This document shows positions 35,177 through 44,704 of a stretch of DNA of 64,000 nt, one piece after another; within the stretch, counting starts at the first letter, position 1; each line of letters opens with the position of its first letter. The stretch lies in the NCBI RefSeq assembly GCF_040253585.1, contig NZ_JBELAU010000017.1, forward strand, positions 33,418-97,417, read 5' to 3'. The translations under genes and the position numbers were made by a program. This DNA is from Emticicia sp040253585 (lineage in GTDB: Bacteria > Bacteroidota > Bacteroidia > Cytophagales > Spirosomataceae). The notes under the pieces were generated by a model that searched no databases, was not told the DNA's origin, and saw nothing but the letters and a program-made list of their open reading frames with translations.

Positions 35177-38100
35177 TTAATTACATCCTGCAATCTCAGC
35201 CTTGAAAACTGAGCTTGAATTTGCTTGAAAACCCGCATTTAATAAAATGGAATTACCTGCTTTATAAATTGTATTTCCAGGCGAAAGTACTTTATTTGTT
35301 GCTGTTATTGTTTGGCTTGCTTGATTTGTTGTTACTCCACCAGAAATATCATTATTTGGACTAACGAGATTTAAAGTGGCCGTCACAGAACTAAGATTTG
35401 AACCATTATTTCCTCCAGCAAGCATTTGATTTGTAGAAACCACCCTAATTCTATAATTTGATCCTACTGCTATATTTATCGGAATTGTACAAACTGCTAC
35501 ACCCGCCGCTGGTGTACTCCCTATAATAACTGGATTATCGAATGTACCGTTTGCATCAGAAAGTTGTACATCAAACTGATTAGCAGGGTTAAATGCTCCA
35601 GTTGTTGTAAAACTCACATTGAATGTACTTCCTGCACATAAAGAATTAAGTGTAAACGTCGGAGCTGAGATACTTGCATTATTGGCCACTACTGTAAAGT
35701 CAGTTTCAATTGGGCCATAAACAATGCTTCCCATTGCATTATCTTGGCTATAACCTGTGACGGTAAGCTTATAATTACCTGGTCCTAAATTTCTACCTAA
35801 AACATCATTCCCTGTATTATTGAATAAAGCAAAAGGTGCTATACTCTCAATTACTTCGTGCAAATAAGGTAATCCTGTTATTCTCATCCTAAAACTTTCA
35901 ATTAAAATATTAGGGCAAATTGGATTCACCAAAACCGAAGTTTGCTCTGGCACTTCGGCAATAACCATATTATTGAGCAAAGGGAATTTAAAGATAAACG
36001 GATTACCAGCCTGCACGTAGTCGTATTCAACAATTGCTAAACAAGGATTATTCTCTGTAATAATAACAGATGTTGTAGCCGTGGCTGTGCAACTATTTTG
36101 GGTAACAGTAACCGTATAAATTCCTGCCATTGCTAAAGTTGCATTTGCTATACTTGCAGGATTTAGCGTACTCGAAAAGGCATTAGGGCCTGTCCAAGTA
36201 TATGTACTTCCACCAGTTGCAGTTAGCTGAATTGTTTGGCCAGTTAAATAAGGTCCATTATTTGTGGCTATCGGCGTAATGGTAGTAACAGTGATTGTAG
36301 CAGCAGATGAATTAGCTTCTGGACACTCTCCATCTTTTACTACTGCTCTATACTTGGTGGTTTGAGTCAGATTACTATAAGATAATGTATTGTTAGTATT
36401 TGAAATCAAAGTAGTATTTACAAAATTATCCGTTGAAGACTCCCAACGAATAATTGTACCAGTATGCCCATTCAATGTTAATACTCCTGAATTACTTCCA
36501 GCACAAACATTTGCATCAGACGACACAGATCCTCCTGCTGATAAGCAATTGAGTGAAGAAATCGTTAGTCTTGCAGGTTTTCTTACACTTGTTGCACATT
36601 CAGTGAGACCCGAACAACTTGCTTCAGCATAATAAGTATATACTCCTGGGGCTGTATCGGTCGGAATATATTCAGAACCAGTCCCTAAGCTTGTGCCTCC
36701 TGTAGCACTGCTATACCAAGAAATAGTACTGGCAGCACCTGACCCAGAAGTGAGAACTGTCACCGAAAAACCTTCCACGCAAAGAGGATCAATCGAAGCT
36801 GCATCTTCGGCAATTAAAGTCCAAGTACCATTTGGGTTTAAACCATTAAATGCTGCAAGAGATTGGGCAGGAGAAAAAGTGCCATTTGCAGGCAATGAAC
36901 CAACAGTCAATGCAGAGCCCCCATCTTCAAATACAGTTGTCAAAACACCTAACGGAACTACTCCAATAGCATAAGTATCTGTATTTACAAGATTGACTAT
37001 AGTACCATCAGGAGCTTTAATTTTAAATGAAACTTCATCATAATAAGGTCGTCCTGTTCCACCAACAGTTCCACAATCAATGATAGTGCCACCACTTCTT
37101 TTTCTCCATGTAACAGAAATTTTTGTACTACCAATACTTGGTCCTGCACCCGAAACCAAAACTTGAGGATCAACTCCACTTTTTGTTCCACCATCATATC
37201 CAATCGTTGTACCTGTGTAAGTAGTAGTAGTGGTACTCGGACAAATAGCATTTGCCTGTAATCCATTTCCAGCAGTGATTATTGTACCAACTGTAATAGT
37301 GCGGCTAACCGTTACAGGGGGAGGCGTACCTACTTTTACAATTATCACAATAGGTGAAGAAGAAACAGTACAACCAAGACGGCTCACAGCAACTTGATAG
37401 CTCCCAGAGGTTTTGGCATTGTATTGAGATTGAATTGCATCAGTAATCAAAACATTATTTCTATACCACTGATAAGTTAAATTTGCTCCAGTATTAGCTA
37501 CTAAAATAGCGGAATCACCTTCACAGAAAGTAGTTGGTCGGGTTACAGAAATATTTGCGGTCGGACAACTTATGGTTCCAATGATCGTAATTCTATGCTT
37601 TTGGTTGAAAGTGCCAGCAATAGCATTTCCACCATTAGCATTGATTGTATATGCTAAATCTATAAATTCATCGGCTTCATTGAAAGAATCATCATAAACT
37701 CTTAGTATAAAAGATTGGGTTAAATTTGAGGTATTTAAAACAATCGGAGAGATATTCAATAAATCATAATCGACCCCTTCGGTAGCGGTACCAGTTTTGG
37801 TTATTTCGATGTTTACATCTTGTGACGGTACTTGATCTATAACAACTGTAATCGGGTAATCTTTGTAATACTGATTTGCATTTAGAGGAGTTATTGATTC
37901 TTTCTGGCGTGCAATTGTTCCCCCAAATTTAAAGTGTACTGTCGGAGTTGTTACTGGGTCATTTACTTTAAAACTACCTATTCGAGTCTTAAAATCAACG
38001 TTTGCCGTTGTGGCATAATATTCAGCAGTAAACCAAAGCGTCTCTTCATCTGCTGGGTCGGTGGTCATAGCAGAGTAATCTCCCCAACGCCCATTTGAAT

Positions 38101-39604
38101 TCGTCTGCGAACCTCCCGAAGCATGAAAAAGCTGTTCTGCTCCCAACGTACCAACTGGGTCTGTTTTCTTTCTTTCAGCATAATAAATATCTGGATAATT
38201 TGTAGAACTTGACCTGCTATAAGCCAATGCAATATTGCCTCTTTGATCAATCCCCGCACAACCCATCCAACGGTTAATCCCCGCAGTACCACTAATGGCC
38301 GTAGGTGAATAGGTAGATTGTTGATTCACTACCCAAGGACTTGATGGACTGGCTCTTGTAAGTTCATACCAGCGAGTAGCAGCCTGATATGTAGCAGCCG
38401 ATGTGGGACTTTCGCCACTTACATTCACTACATGGTTCATTACTAAAGATTCGTAATCATCAAATCTTCGATATATTATCCGACTCATCATACGATCGGC
38501 GATGGCATCTAATCGCACAGCTGTGCCTTGCTGTTCGATTGGGTTTGAAGAAGGGGAATTGCCATTGAAAGCAGCTACAGGAATACTCGTAACCGAACTA
38601 AGTGTTGATAAAGCAGGATTTGAAAAGTTAGGGGTTAGTGTACGTAACTGTAATTCATCCGACCCACCAAATTCATCAGCATTAAAAGTAACAAATGTAG
38701 GTTGAGAACTAATTTCTGGAGTTTTAAAACCTTCAAAACTTGCTGGTAAATAACCACCCGTAGTGGCATCATTGAAGCCAACCCCATTGGCAGTACTTTC
38801 ACCGTTAAGCATTTTACTTCTGTCAAAAGCCCAATATCCTTGCCCAAGATAGGCTGTTCCAGATTGATTGAAATTATGAGTTGTTACGATATAACTATTA
38901 TTCCAAATCCCAACGTGCGGGTAATCAGGAAAAACACCTGTTGTTAGAAATTCGTAAATATTATATGCACCAGTTGGGTCATTGGTCTGTGAGACACAAA
39001 AAATAAGAGATTCTCTGCCAGAAGTAAATAAACTACTAAATTGAAGCAAAATCCATCGATCTGCCATATGGTCATATAGAGTTATAGGGTCGCCATCATC
39101 CGTAGAAGTCGATGCAATTTGACTAAATTTCAGTGCTGGAGTAAGTGGGTTTCCTGATTTATCATAAACCCTATGCACTAAATTTATCATCTGCACTACG
39201 TGATTTGGCCCTACACTAAGAACAGGGTCTGGCGGAGACAACAATCCAAAACCAGCAGTAGAATTATCGGGAGTACCGACGCCATCGAATGAAGTACTGA
39301 GAGCCTTAGTACTCAAATTATTAAAATTTATTTTTGTAGTTTTTTGAAGTGCCTCATCAGTATTCTTAGCCAGTGGGTTTTCAACTGCAAACCTTACTCT
39401 TTTATTAATTTTATCACGTAAAGCTTGATATTTAGGATTTCTATCTGGTTTTCTCTTTGTATCCAATGCTTCTGGTGCTTTAATATCTTTTAGCTTTGGT
39501 GATACTCTAACGAGTTTTCCTGTAATAATATTCGACGGTGCTTTCTGCCCAAAAGTATCTACATATACCAAGGTAAGAAGCAAAAGTAGAATTCGATTCA
39601 TCAT
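35177..39604 (-). CDS. Giant secreted multidomain protein with P-domain-like segment and 3-coathanger-like C-terminus
   Basis: The 1475-residue product has a signal peptide (ending near TFGQ, residue 20) and a pro-region-like charged stretch (35-110). A region of about 450 residues typical of secreted propeller-like proteins follows (SPPDPVLSVGPNHVVQMIN, WGDYSAMTTDPADEETLWF). Then there are a cadherin/Calx-like segment and Ig-like segments with cysteine pairs. A proprotein-convertase P-domain-like segment lies at about 790-920 (LNPNGTWTLIAEDAASIDP), followed by further Ig-like repeats. The last 50 residues (ending ILLNAGFQANSSSVFKAEI and GCN) match the end of the 1678-residue protein at 58889. 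That module replaces the usual T9SS type A tail. Likely a cell-surface or released adhesin or enzyme carrier; no catalytic domain is recognised. Confidence 0.85.
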   Translation of the reverse strand: MMNRILLLLLTLVYVDTFGQKAPSNIITGKLVRVSPKLKDIKAPEALDTKRKPDRNPKYQALRDKINKRVRFAVENPLAKNTDEALQKTTKINFNNLSTKALSTSFDGVGTPDNSTAGFGLLSPPDPVLSVGPNHVVQMINLVHRVYDKSGNPLTPALKFSQIASTSTDDGDPITLYDHMADRWILLQFSSLFTSGRESLIFCVSQTNDPTGAYNIYEFLTTGVFPDYPHVGIWNNSYIVTTHNFNQSGTAYLGQGYWAFDRSKMLNGESTANGVGFNDATTGGYLPASFEGFKTPEISSQPTFVTFNADEFGGSDELQLRTLTPNFSNPALSTLSSVTSIPVAAFNGNSPSSNPIEQQGTAVRLDAIADRMMSRIIYRRFDDYESLVMNHVVNVSGESPTSAATYQAATRWYELTRASPSSPWVVNQQSTYSPTAISGTAGINRWMGCAGIDQRGNIALAYSRSSSTNYPDIYYAERKKTDPVGTLGAEQLFHASGGSQTNSNGRWGDYSAMTTDPADEETLWFTAEYYATTANVDFKTRIGSFKVNDPVTTPTVHFKFGGTIARQKESITPLNANQYYKDYPITVVIDQVPSQDVNIEITKTGTATEGVDYDLLNISPIVLNTSNLTQSFILRVYDDSFNEADEFIDLAYTINANGGNAIAGTFNQKHRITIIGTISCPTANISVTRPTTFCEGDSAILVANTGANLTYQWYRNNVLITDAIQSQYNAKTSGSYQVAVSRLGCTVSSSPIVIIVKVGTPPPVTVSRTITVGTIITAGNGLQANAICPSTTTTTYTGTTIGYDGGTKSGVDPQVLVSGAGPSIGSTKISVTWRKRSGGTIIDCGTVGGTGRPYYDEVSFKIKAPDGTIVNLVNTDTYAIGVVPLGVLTTVFEDGGSALTVGSLPANGTFSPAQSLAAFNGLNPNGTWTLIAEDAASIDPLCVEGFSVTVLTSGSGAASTISWYSSATGGTSLGTGSEYIPTDTAPGVYTYYAEASCSGLTECATSVRKPARLTISSLNCLSAGGSVSSDANVCAGSNSGVLTLNGHTGTIIRWESSTDNFVNTTLISNTNNTLSYSNLTQTTKYRAVVKDGECPEANSSAATITVTTITPIATNNGPYLTGQTIQLTATGGSTYTWTGPNAFSSTLNPASIANATLAMAGIYTVTVTQNSCTATATTSVIITENNPCLAIVEYDYVQAGNPFIFKFPLLNNMVIAEVPEQTSVLVNPICPNILIESFRMRITGLPYLHEVIESIAPFALFNNTGNDVLGRNLGPGNYKLTVTGYSQDNAMGSIVYGPIETDFTVVANNASISAPTFTLNSLCAGSTFNVSFTTTGAFNPANQFDVQLSDANGTFDNPVIIGSTPAAGVAVCTIPINIAVGSNYRIRVVSTNQMLAGGNNGSNLSSVTATLNLVSPNNDISGGVTTNQASQTITATNKVLSPGNTIYKAGNSILLNAGFQANSSSVFKAEIAGCN

Positions 39605-40061
39605 ATAAAAGTTTTATTTGCCGAAAAATGTATAAATCTAATAGAAGTATTTAAATTTTGTTAGTAAAAAAAAGGTTATTTACTTAATGGTAGATAATTA
39701 TATAAACAAAAAACACATTATTAGGCAAACAAAAAGCCAACTCCTTTTGGAAGAATAGGCTCAATATTAAATAGTAAAGACATCTCAATTCATGAAAACT
39801 TTCTGAATATTTATTGTCACATTCGATCCAAATGCCTTTTTCGTCCATCAGAGCTTGAGTGTTCCAGTTTCATTATGACTAAATTGAATATAAGTTCCAT
39901 CTGAAAAAAAGATTCAATCCAGTCTGCAAACTTCTTGCTTGATTTGAATAAATGGTTCAGTTTTAGCTGCTTATTTCTGAGTTTTTTTCCAATCCACTAT
40001 TAAACTTTGGAAATAGAGCATATATTTACTTATTTGCACTTCCATTTTAACCTTATTACTT
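39605..40061. other. 457-base gap with degraded coding-like sequence
   Basis: No intact gene is seen. The first 120 bases are plain AT-rich sequence upstream of the giant-protein gene. About 39781-40020 resembles a decayed reading frame on the minus strand and is listed separately. No convincing TAnnTTTG promoter for the FucP-like gene is visible. Confidence 0.5.
39781..40020 (-). pseudogene. Possible remnant of a degraded gene
   Basis: On the minus strand, protein-like strings continue one another across frame changes. AAKTEPFIQIKQEV and DWIESFF are followed by SDGTYIQFSHNETGTLKL, then, after a shift, MDEKGIWIECDNKYSESFHE. The pieces cover about 200 bases with in-frame stops between. This pattern fits a gene broken by several indels, but I do not recognise the family and the strings could be chance. 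No terminal repeats that would mark an insertion sequence are seen. Confidence 0.35.
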
Positions 40062-41648
40062 ATGCAAAATAATCGTTCCCATCTTTACACCCTCATGACC
40101 GTTTGGTTTTTTTGGAGCTTCGTAGCTGCCTCAAACGGTATTTTGATTCCTCTTTTTAAAGAAAAGTTTACACTTACTCAAACTCAAGCCCAGCTCGTTG
40201 ACTTCGCATTTTATGCAGCTTACTTCATTGGCTCGGTACTTTATTTGATATTTTCTCGCATCATGGGTGGCGATATTCTCAACAAGATAGGCTATAAAAA
40301 TGGTATAGTCATTGGACTTTTGATTTCAGCCGTTGGGACGCTTCTTTTTTATCCTGCTGCCCAGACTGCTTCATATAATTTATTATTATCAGGATTATTT
40401 ATTGTTGGATTAGGATTCTCTCTCCAACAAACTGCTACTCAACCTTTTATGATTGCACTTGGGCCACCAGAAACGGGTGCTCAACGTATCAATCTCGGTG
40501 GTGCGGTCAATAATTTAGGTGGAACAATTGGGCCTGCTTTGGTTTCTTATGCCATCTTCGGTTCAATTTCAAAAGATGCCGCCGCCAATGCTTCAATCGA
40601 AGATGTAAAAGCACCTTACCTTATCTTAGGTGTTTTGTTTGCATTGATGGCCTTGTTTTTCTGGATTTCTAAACTTCCACGAATCAAAAATGATGAGGAT
40701 GTACAAGTAAGCAATATTGTAATTGGCCTTCCATTAGCATTTTTGGTGCTGTGTGTGGGTGTTGCGGTTGCTTTTTCTATCGAAATCGCCATTACGTTTA
40801 CGTTTATACTCATGTGTATTCTAATGATTGGCTATATGATATATTCGTTGGCAGGAAAATCGGGAGCTGTACAAAATGCAGGTTCGGTACTGAGTTATCC
40901 ACAAGCAGTTTTAGGTATGACGGCTATCTTCGTTTATGTGGGTGTTGAAGTAACAATTGGTTCTAATCTTGGTGAATATTTGAAAGAAACTGAAAACTTA
41001 GATTCTTCACAAATTTCAAAATATGTATCATTGTTTTGGGGAAGTATGATGATTGGTCGTTGGACAGCTTCTATCGGGAATTTCAATCCTTCGGCTTCAA
41101 TGAAGAAAATCCTTACAGTGATTGTTCCTTTCATTGCTTTTGCGATTGTTTTGATTGTAAATTCATTGTATAGTGGCGATGTAAGCGATTTATATCCTTA
41201 CGCTGCTTGTGTAGCCGTGATGATTTTGGCTTACTTTGCGAGTCAAGAAAAGCCAGTTCGTTTACTATTAATATTTACAGCTCTTGGTGCAATTATGTCG
41301 ATTATAGGCGTAATGACAACTGGAAAAGTTGCTCTTTTCTCATTGATTTCGGGTGGACTATTCTGCTCAGTTTTATGGCCAAGTATTTTCTCTCTCGGCA
41401 CGGCTGGACTCGGAAAATTCACAAATCAAGGGGCAGCATTCTTGATTATGATGATTTTGGGTGGTTCAATCATCCCGGTAGTGCAAGGAAAAGTTGCCGA
41501 TTCATTTGGGATTCAAGAATCGTATCTCTTGGCGGCTGGTTGTTTTGTTTACCTATTCATTTTCGGAATTGTAGTGCAAGGAGTTTTGCGTAAACAAGGT
41601 ATAGATTTTGATAAAGAAGTAGTAAAAGGTGGCGGAAAAGGTCATTGA
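40062..41648 (+). CDS. Sugar MFS transporter, FucP/glucose-galactose porter type
   Basis: The 528-residue product has about 12 membrane helices and a longer than usual central part (about 205-275). The N-terminal YTLMTVWFFWSFVAASNGIL and FAFYAAYFIGSVLY are typical of the fucose/glucose/galactose:H+ symporter group. So are GLGFSLQQTATQPFMIALGPP and GGAVNNLGGTIGP. It imports hexoses or 6-deoxyhexoses with protons across the inner membrane. There is no sugar-metabolism gene beside it; the nearest sugar kinase is at 48882. It is transcribed alone with a strong terminator. Confidence 0.9.
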   Translation: MQNNRSHLYTLMTVWFFWSFVAASNGILIPLFKEKFTLTQTQAQLVDFAFYAAYFIGSVLYLIFSRIMGGDILNKIGYKNGIVIGLLISAVGTLLFYPAAQTASYNLLLSGLFIVGLGFSLQQTATQPFMIALGPPETGAQRINLGGAVNNLGGTIGPALVSYAIFGSISKDAAANASIEDVKAPYLILGVLFALMALFFWISKLPRIKNDEDVQVSNIVIGLPLAFLVLCVGVAVAFSIEIAITFTFILMCILMIGYMIYSLAGKSGAVQNAGSVLSYPQAVLGMTAIFVYVGVEVTIGSNLGEYLKETENLDSSQISKYVSLFWGSMMIGRWTASIGNFNPSASMKKILTVIVPFIAFAIVLIVNSLYSGDVSDLYPYAACVAVMILAYFASQEKPVRLLLIFTALGAIMSIIGVMTTGKVALFSLISGGLFCSVLWPSIFSLGTAGLGKFTNQGAAFLIMMILGGSIIPVVQGKVADSFGIQESYLLAAGCFVYLFIFGIVVQGVLRKQGIDFDKEVVKGGGKGH

Positions 41649-41657
41649 TAATTATAG

Positions 41658-41705
41658 AAAACATAAAAAGGTCACTTCTTATTGAAAAGTGACCTTTTTA
41701 TGTTT
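41658..41705. terminator. Terminator of the sugar transporter gene
   Basis: A stem of about 19 base pairs (AAACATAAAAAGGTCACTT with its complement) and a short loop, with a U-rich 3' side. It starts 9 bases after the stop codon. Confidence 0.92.
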
Positions 41706-41957
41706 AAAAACGCATTAATTATTATTATTCAGAAAATCTTGGTTAGCTTTCATTCCAGAATCATATGAAGACGAGATTTTTGTAAGCATTGGTTATATTT
41801 TTAGGAATAGAAGATGTGGCTTTGTTCTGATAAGTAAGTAACAAAACTCTCCAAAAAAATTCAAGTTAAATACAATTTTGCAAAACAGGTATTTTTACGT
41901 ATTGTAGCACTAACCAAAAATTATATATTTGTACTACTTCACTTAAATCTATAAATT
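41706..41957. other. AT-rich gap upstream of the sensor cluster
   Basis: With the terminator this makes a gap of about 309 bases. Apart from the promoter at 41902-41931 I see no gene, repeat or RNA structure in it. Confidence 0.5.
41902..41931 (+). promoter_or_regulatory. Promoter of the 119-residue protein gene
   Basis: The -7 element TATATTTG (41924-41931) is a perfect match to TAnnTTTG. A TTG element lies at 41902-41904, with 19 bases between. The start codon is 26 bases downstream. Confidence 0.65.
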
Positions 41958-42317
41958 ATGGCCTTGGAACTTGATGGTACACCAAAATACGATAAACCAA
42001 TTAGCCCTGAAGATGCAAATGGATATGTTCAAAACTATTTGAACAACGAAAAATTTAAACCAGCCGACTTCAAAGCTTTTTATTTCCATGTGGATGAAAT
42101 TCAAAAAGTAATCGATGAAAATAAAGGCAGTAAATACATCAAATTTACTCTTGGGATGAAATATTTATTGGCTGATGGAGTGCCAAATAATGTATTATAC
42201 GGATGTGTGATGATGTCGAATGTAAAAACGAAAGTCGATGATGGAGCACATTTGGTAGCTGGAGATGAAAACATTTATGATTACAGTCGTCCCGTTCCTC
42301 CATATCCTGAAGATTAA
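41958..42317 (+). CDS. Small acidic protein of unknown function
   Basis: The 119-residue soluble protein has no signal peptide or membrane segment. It begins MALELDGTPKYDKPISPEDA and ends in a proline-rich acidic tail (SRPVPPYPED). The middle has mixed alpha/beta character (FKAFYFHVDEIQKVID, KYIKFTLGMKYLLADG). I do not recognise the family. It has its own good promoter and is followed after 74 bases by a membrane protein gene of the histidine kinase cluster. A shared role with the kinase is possible but only inferred. Confidence 0.75.
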   Translation: MALELDGTPKYDKPISPEDANGYVQNYLNNEKFKPADFKAFYFHVDEIQKVIDENKGSKYIKFTLGMKYLLADGVPNNVLYGCVMMSNVKTKVDDGAHLVAGDENIYDYSRPVPPYPED

Positions 42318-42391
42318 GGATAATTGCCACAAATAGCTTAAACAAGAGTAAGTAACACTGATAAATTGCTTACCCTTATACTGCACTTTAG

Positions 42392-43042
42392 ATGATAAAT
42401 AACTTTTTAATATGGCTGCTTGATTATGTACATTACGTACTGCTGTTGACTATAACTATTGGTATACTCCGTATAAAATACTTGAAAAATGAACTAAAGT
42501 TCATTTGGTATTTTATTCTTTTAGGAGCTTTTTCTGAAGCTTCTACTCGTACTATCTCCTATTTTCATCCCACATTAAATATATTACCAGGCTTACACCT
42601 CTACACCATTTTAGAATTCATCACAATTGGTCTATTTTATCATACGTATTTTGGCAATTTTTTCAACCGAAAAATCTTACCATTTACCCTACTTGGCTTT
42701 ATTCTGCTTTCTATTATTAATGCGTTTTGGATTCAAGGCATCTTCAATTTCAACACTTACGCCAGTGGTTTGGAGGGCATCCTGATTATATTTCTATCAT
42801 TATCTTGTTTTTATAAAATGTTGATAGAATTGGACACTCGTGACCCAACAAAACAACCAATTTTTTGGATTAACTCAGGTTTTTTGTTTTACTTTGCAGG
42901 TAGTCTCTTCATCTTCATTTTAAGTAATTTCATCAAGGAAGATAACTACTTATTGTCGCTTGCATGGGGTATGCATGCCTTTTTGATGTTAATCTTACAC
43001 ATATTTTTAGCAATAGGTTTATGGCACAGTCATCGCCGTTAG
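42392..43042 (+). CDS. Integral membrane protein, probable partner of the adjacent histidine kinase
   Basis: The 216-residue product has about six or seven hydrophobic helices spread over the whole length, starting LIWLLDYVHYVLLLTITIGI and ending IFLAIGLWHSHRR. It has no catalytic motif. Its last 22 bases overlap the start of the histidine kinase gene, a sign of translational coupling. Since the kinase itself has only one membrane helix and almost no external part, this protein may be the sensor. That is inference; the family is otherwise undescribed to me. Confidence 0.78.
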   Translation: MINNFLIWLLDYVHYVLLLTITIGILRIKYLKNELKFIWYFILLGAFSEASTRTISYFHPTLNILPGLHLYTILEFITIGLFYHTYFGNFFNRKILPFTLLGFILLSIINAFWIQGIFNFNTYASGLEGILIIFLSLSCFYKMLIELDTRDPTKQPIFWINSGFLFYFAGSLFIFILSNFIKEDNYLLSLAWGMHAFLMLILHIFLAIGLWHSHRR

Positions 43043-43812
43043 ATTTATACATTTTGCTTTTTGGAGGCACTATAGCCATGATGCTTTTGGCATCGGGAGT
43101 TATAGGGTTCATTTTATTGTATCAGCGTAGAATCATCAGACAGGACCTAACATTTAAAGAAGCTGAAGCCAAACACCAACGAGAACTTTATCAAGGAACA
43201 CTCGAAGCCATCGAAACTGAGCGAAAAAGACTCGCCAGAGACCTACATGATGAGGTTGGAGCAGCACTCTCAGCACTTAGATTATTGATCGGGCAAATTC
43301 AACAAAACCCAACCGAGCAAATTAATATCGAAACAATTAGTAATAAATCTAAAACACTGATAGACAATACGATAGATAACGTGAGACGTATCTCAAATGA
43401 TTTATTGCCACAAGGTTTGGAAGAATTTGGGTTGGCATATTCTGTTGAAGGTTTATGCGAAAAAACTATGGAACTCGCTGATATTGATATTTATCTAAAA
43501 GTTGAAAACCTGATGCCGATTGATCCCAAAATAAATTTAATTGTTTATCGACTCATTCAAGAATTACTCAACAATGCAGTAAAACATTCTGAAGCTGAAA
43601 GTGTGCACTTACACTTAAAAACTGCCAATAATACCCTTGAAATTGAATATAAAGATAATGGTCAAGGGTTTGATTTTGAAAAGGCTTACCTAAAACGCAG
43701 CTTAGGTTTAAAAAATATAGAGACACGAACAAAAATGATTGGTGGCACAACAAAATTTGAAACAAAACTCAATGAAGGGCTAAAACTCCATGTAAGTATT
43801 CCTTTAAATTAA
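43021..43812 (+). CDS. Sensor histidine kinase, HisKA_3 (NarX/DesK-like)
   Basis: I start at ATG 43021 (MAQSSPLDLYILLFGG), giving 263 residues. The longer frame runs back into the upstream gene. There is one membrane helix (about 8-34) and a coiled-coil linker. The dimerisation/phosphoacceptor helix has H76 in ERKRLARDLHDEVGAALSAL, followed by a HATPase domain with N-box QELLNNAVKHS and G-box DNGQGF, then SLGLKNIETR. No sensory domain is fused. It should phosphorylate the NarL-type regulator encoded 78 bases downstream. Confidence 0.92.
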   Translation: MAQSSPLDLYILLFGGTIAMMLLASGVIGFILLYQRRIIRQDLTFKEAEAKHQRELYQGTLEAIETERKRLARDLHDEVGAALSALRLLIGQIQQNPTEQINIETISNKSKTLIDNTIDNVRRISNDLLPQGLEEFGLAYSVEGLCEKTMELADIDIYLKVENLMPIDPKINLIVYRLIQELLNNAVKHSEAESVHLHLKTANNTLEIEYKDNGQGFDFEKAYLKRSLGLKNIETRTKMIGGTTKFETKLNEGLKLHVSIPLN

Positions 43813-43890
43813 GTATCTTTAACATCTAATACGCTTATCATTAGGATGTTCTATTTCAGATTACCCGTTGAATTCCATTTCTAATACCCC

Positions 43891-44565
43891 ATGAAAACTA
43901 TAAACGTAGCCATTGCTGACGACCAAGTGTTATTTCGCAAAGGCATGATTTCAATCATTAATTCCTTTGAAAATATCCAAATTATACTCGAAGTAGATAA
44001 TGGAAAAGCTCTTATTGAGGCCATCGAAGTAGCAGAAGTGAAACCTGATATTGTATTACTCGATCTATCTATGCCCGAACTAAACGGAGTTGATACAACC
44101 AAAATTCTTCATCAGCATTTTCCTGAAATCAAAATTATTATTCTTTCAGTTTACAGCGAAGATCGCTTCGTTACGCACCTCATGGAGTTGGGTGTGAATG
44201 CCTATCTCTTCAAAAACGTTGAGCCAGCAGAAGTCGAAAAAGCCATTTGGGCAGTCATTGAAAAAGATTTTTATTTCAATGAAGCATTTTTGACAGCTAT
44301 GAAAAACCGTTTGACAGGAAAGAAACATCGATTACTGATTCAAGACGATATTCCATCTACTCTCACCCAGCGAGAGCTTGATGTGCTCGACCTTATTTGT
44401 AAGCAATATACTGCCCAAGAAATTGCCAATAAATTGTTTATCAGTGTACGTACCGTTGATGGTCACCGAAATAATTTACTCGAAAAAACAGGCATGAGAA
44501 ATACGGCAGGTCTGGTAGTTTTTTCAATAAAAAATAACCTACTCGACCCAAGTACTTTATTATGA
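43891..44565 (+). CDS. Response regulator, NarL/LuxR family
   Basis: The 224-residue product has a receiver domain (1-125) with acidic pair D10-D11, phospho-acceptor D58 in KPDIVLLDLSMPELNG and the conserved Lys in AYLFKNVEP. A LuxR-type DNA-binding domain follows (about 155-220: LTQRELDVLDLICKQ, AQEIANKLFISVRTVDGHR). It is the cognate partner of the kinase directly upstream. Targets are not evident, and no clear binding-site repeats are seen nearby. Confidence 0.94.
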   Translation: MKTINVAIADDQVLFRKGMISIINSFENIQIILEVDNGKALIEAIEVAEVKPDIVLLDLSMPELNGVDTTKILHQHFPEIKIIILSVYSEDRFVTHLMELGVNAYLFKNVEPAEVEKAIWAVIEKDFYFNEAFLTAMKNRLTGKKHRLLIQDDIPSTLTQRELDVLDLICKQYTAQEIANKLFISVRTVDGHRNNLLEKTGMRNTAGLVVFSIKNNLLDPSTLL

Positions 44566-44575
44566 TCGGAAATTA

Positions 44576-44702
44576 GTTGCTGGGTATTAGTTTACTTGCT
44601 ATTAGTTAAAAAAGTACATAATCTCTTCATTAACAATACTTTATATCTTTCACAAAAAACAAAGCCATTTACCAATAACAGATAACCAGTAACAAATAAC
44701 AA
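44576..44702. repeat. Heptad-like TAAC repeats in imperfect inverted arrangement between convergent genes
   Basis: The right part (44672-44702) reads as degenerate seven-base units of the type TAACAGA-TAACCAG-TAACAAA-TAACAAC. The left part (44576-44604) contains imperfect reverse-complement units (GGGTATTAGTTTACTTGCTATTAG-like). The same kind of unit lies at 241-264. Both sites lie between convergent genes. Confidence 0.5.
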
Positions 44703-44704
44703 CC

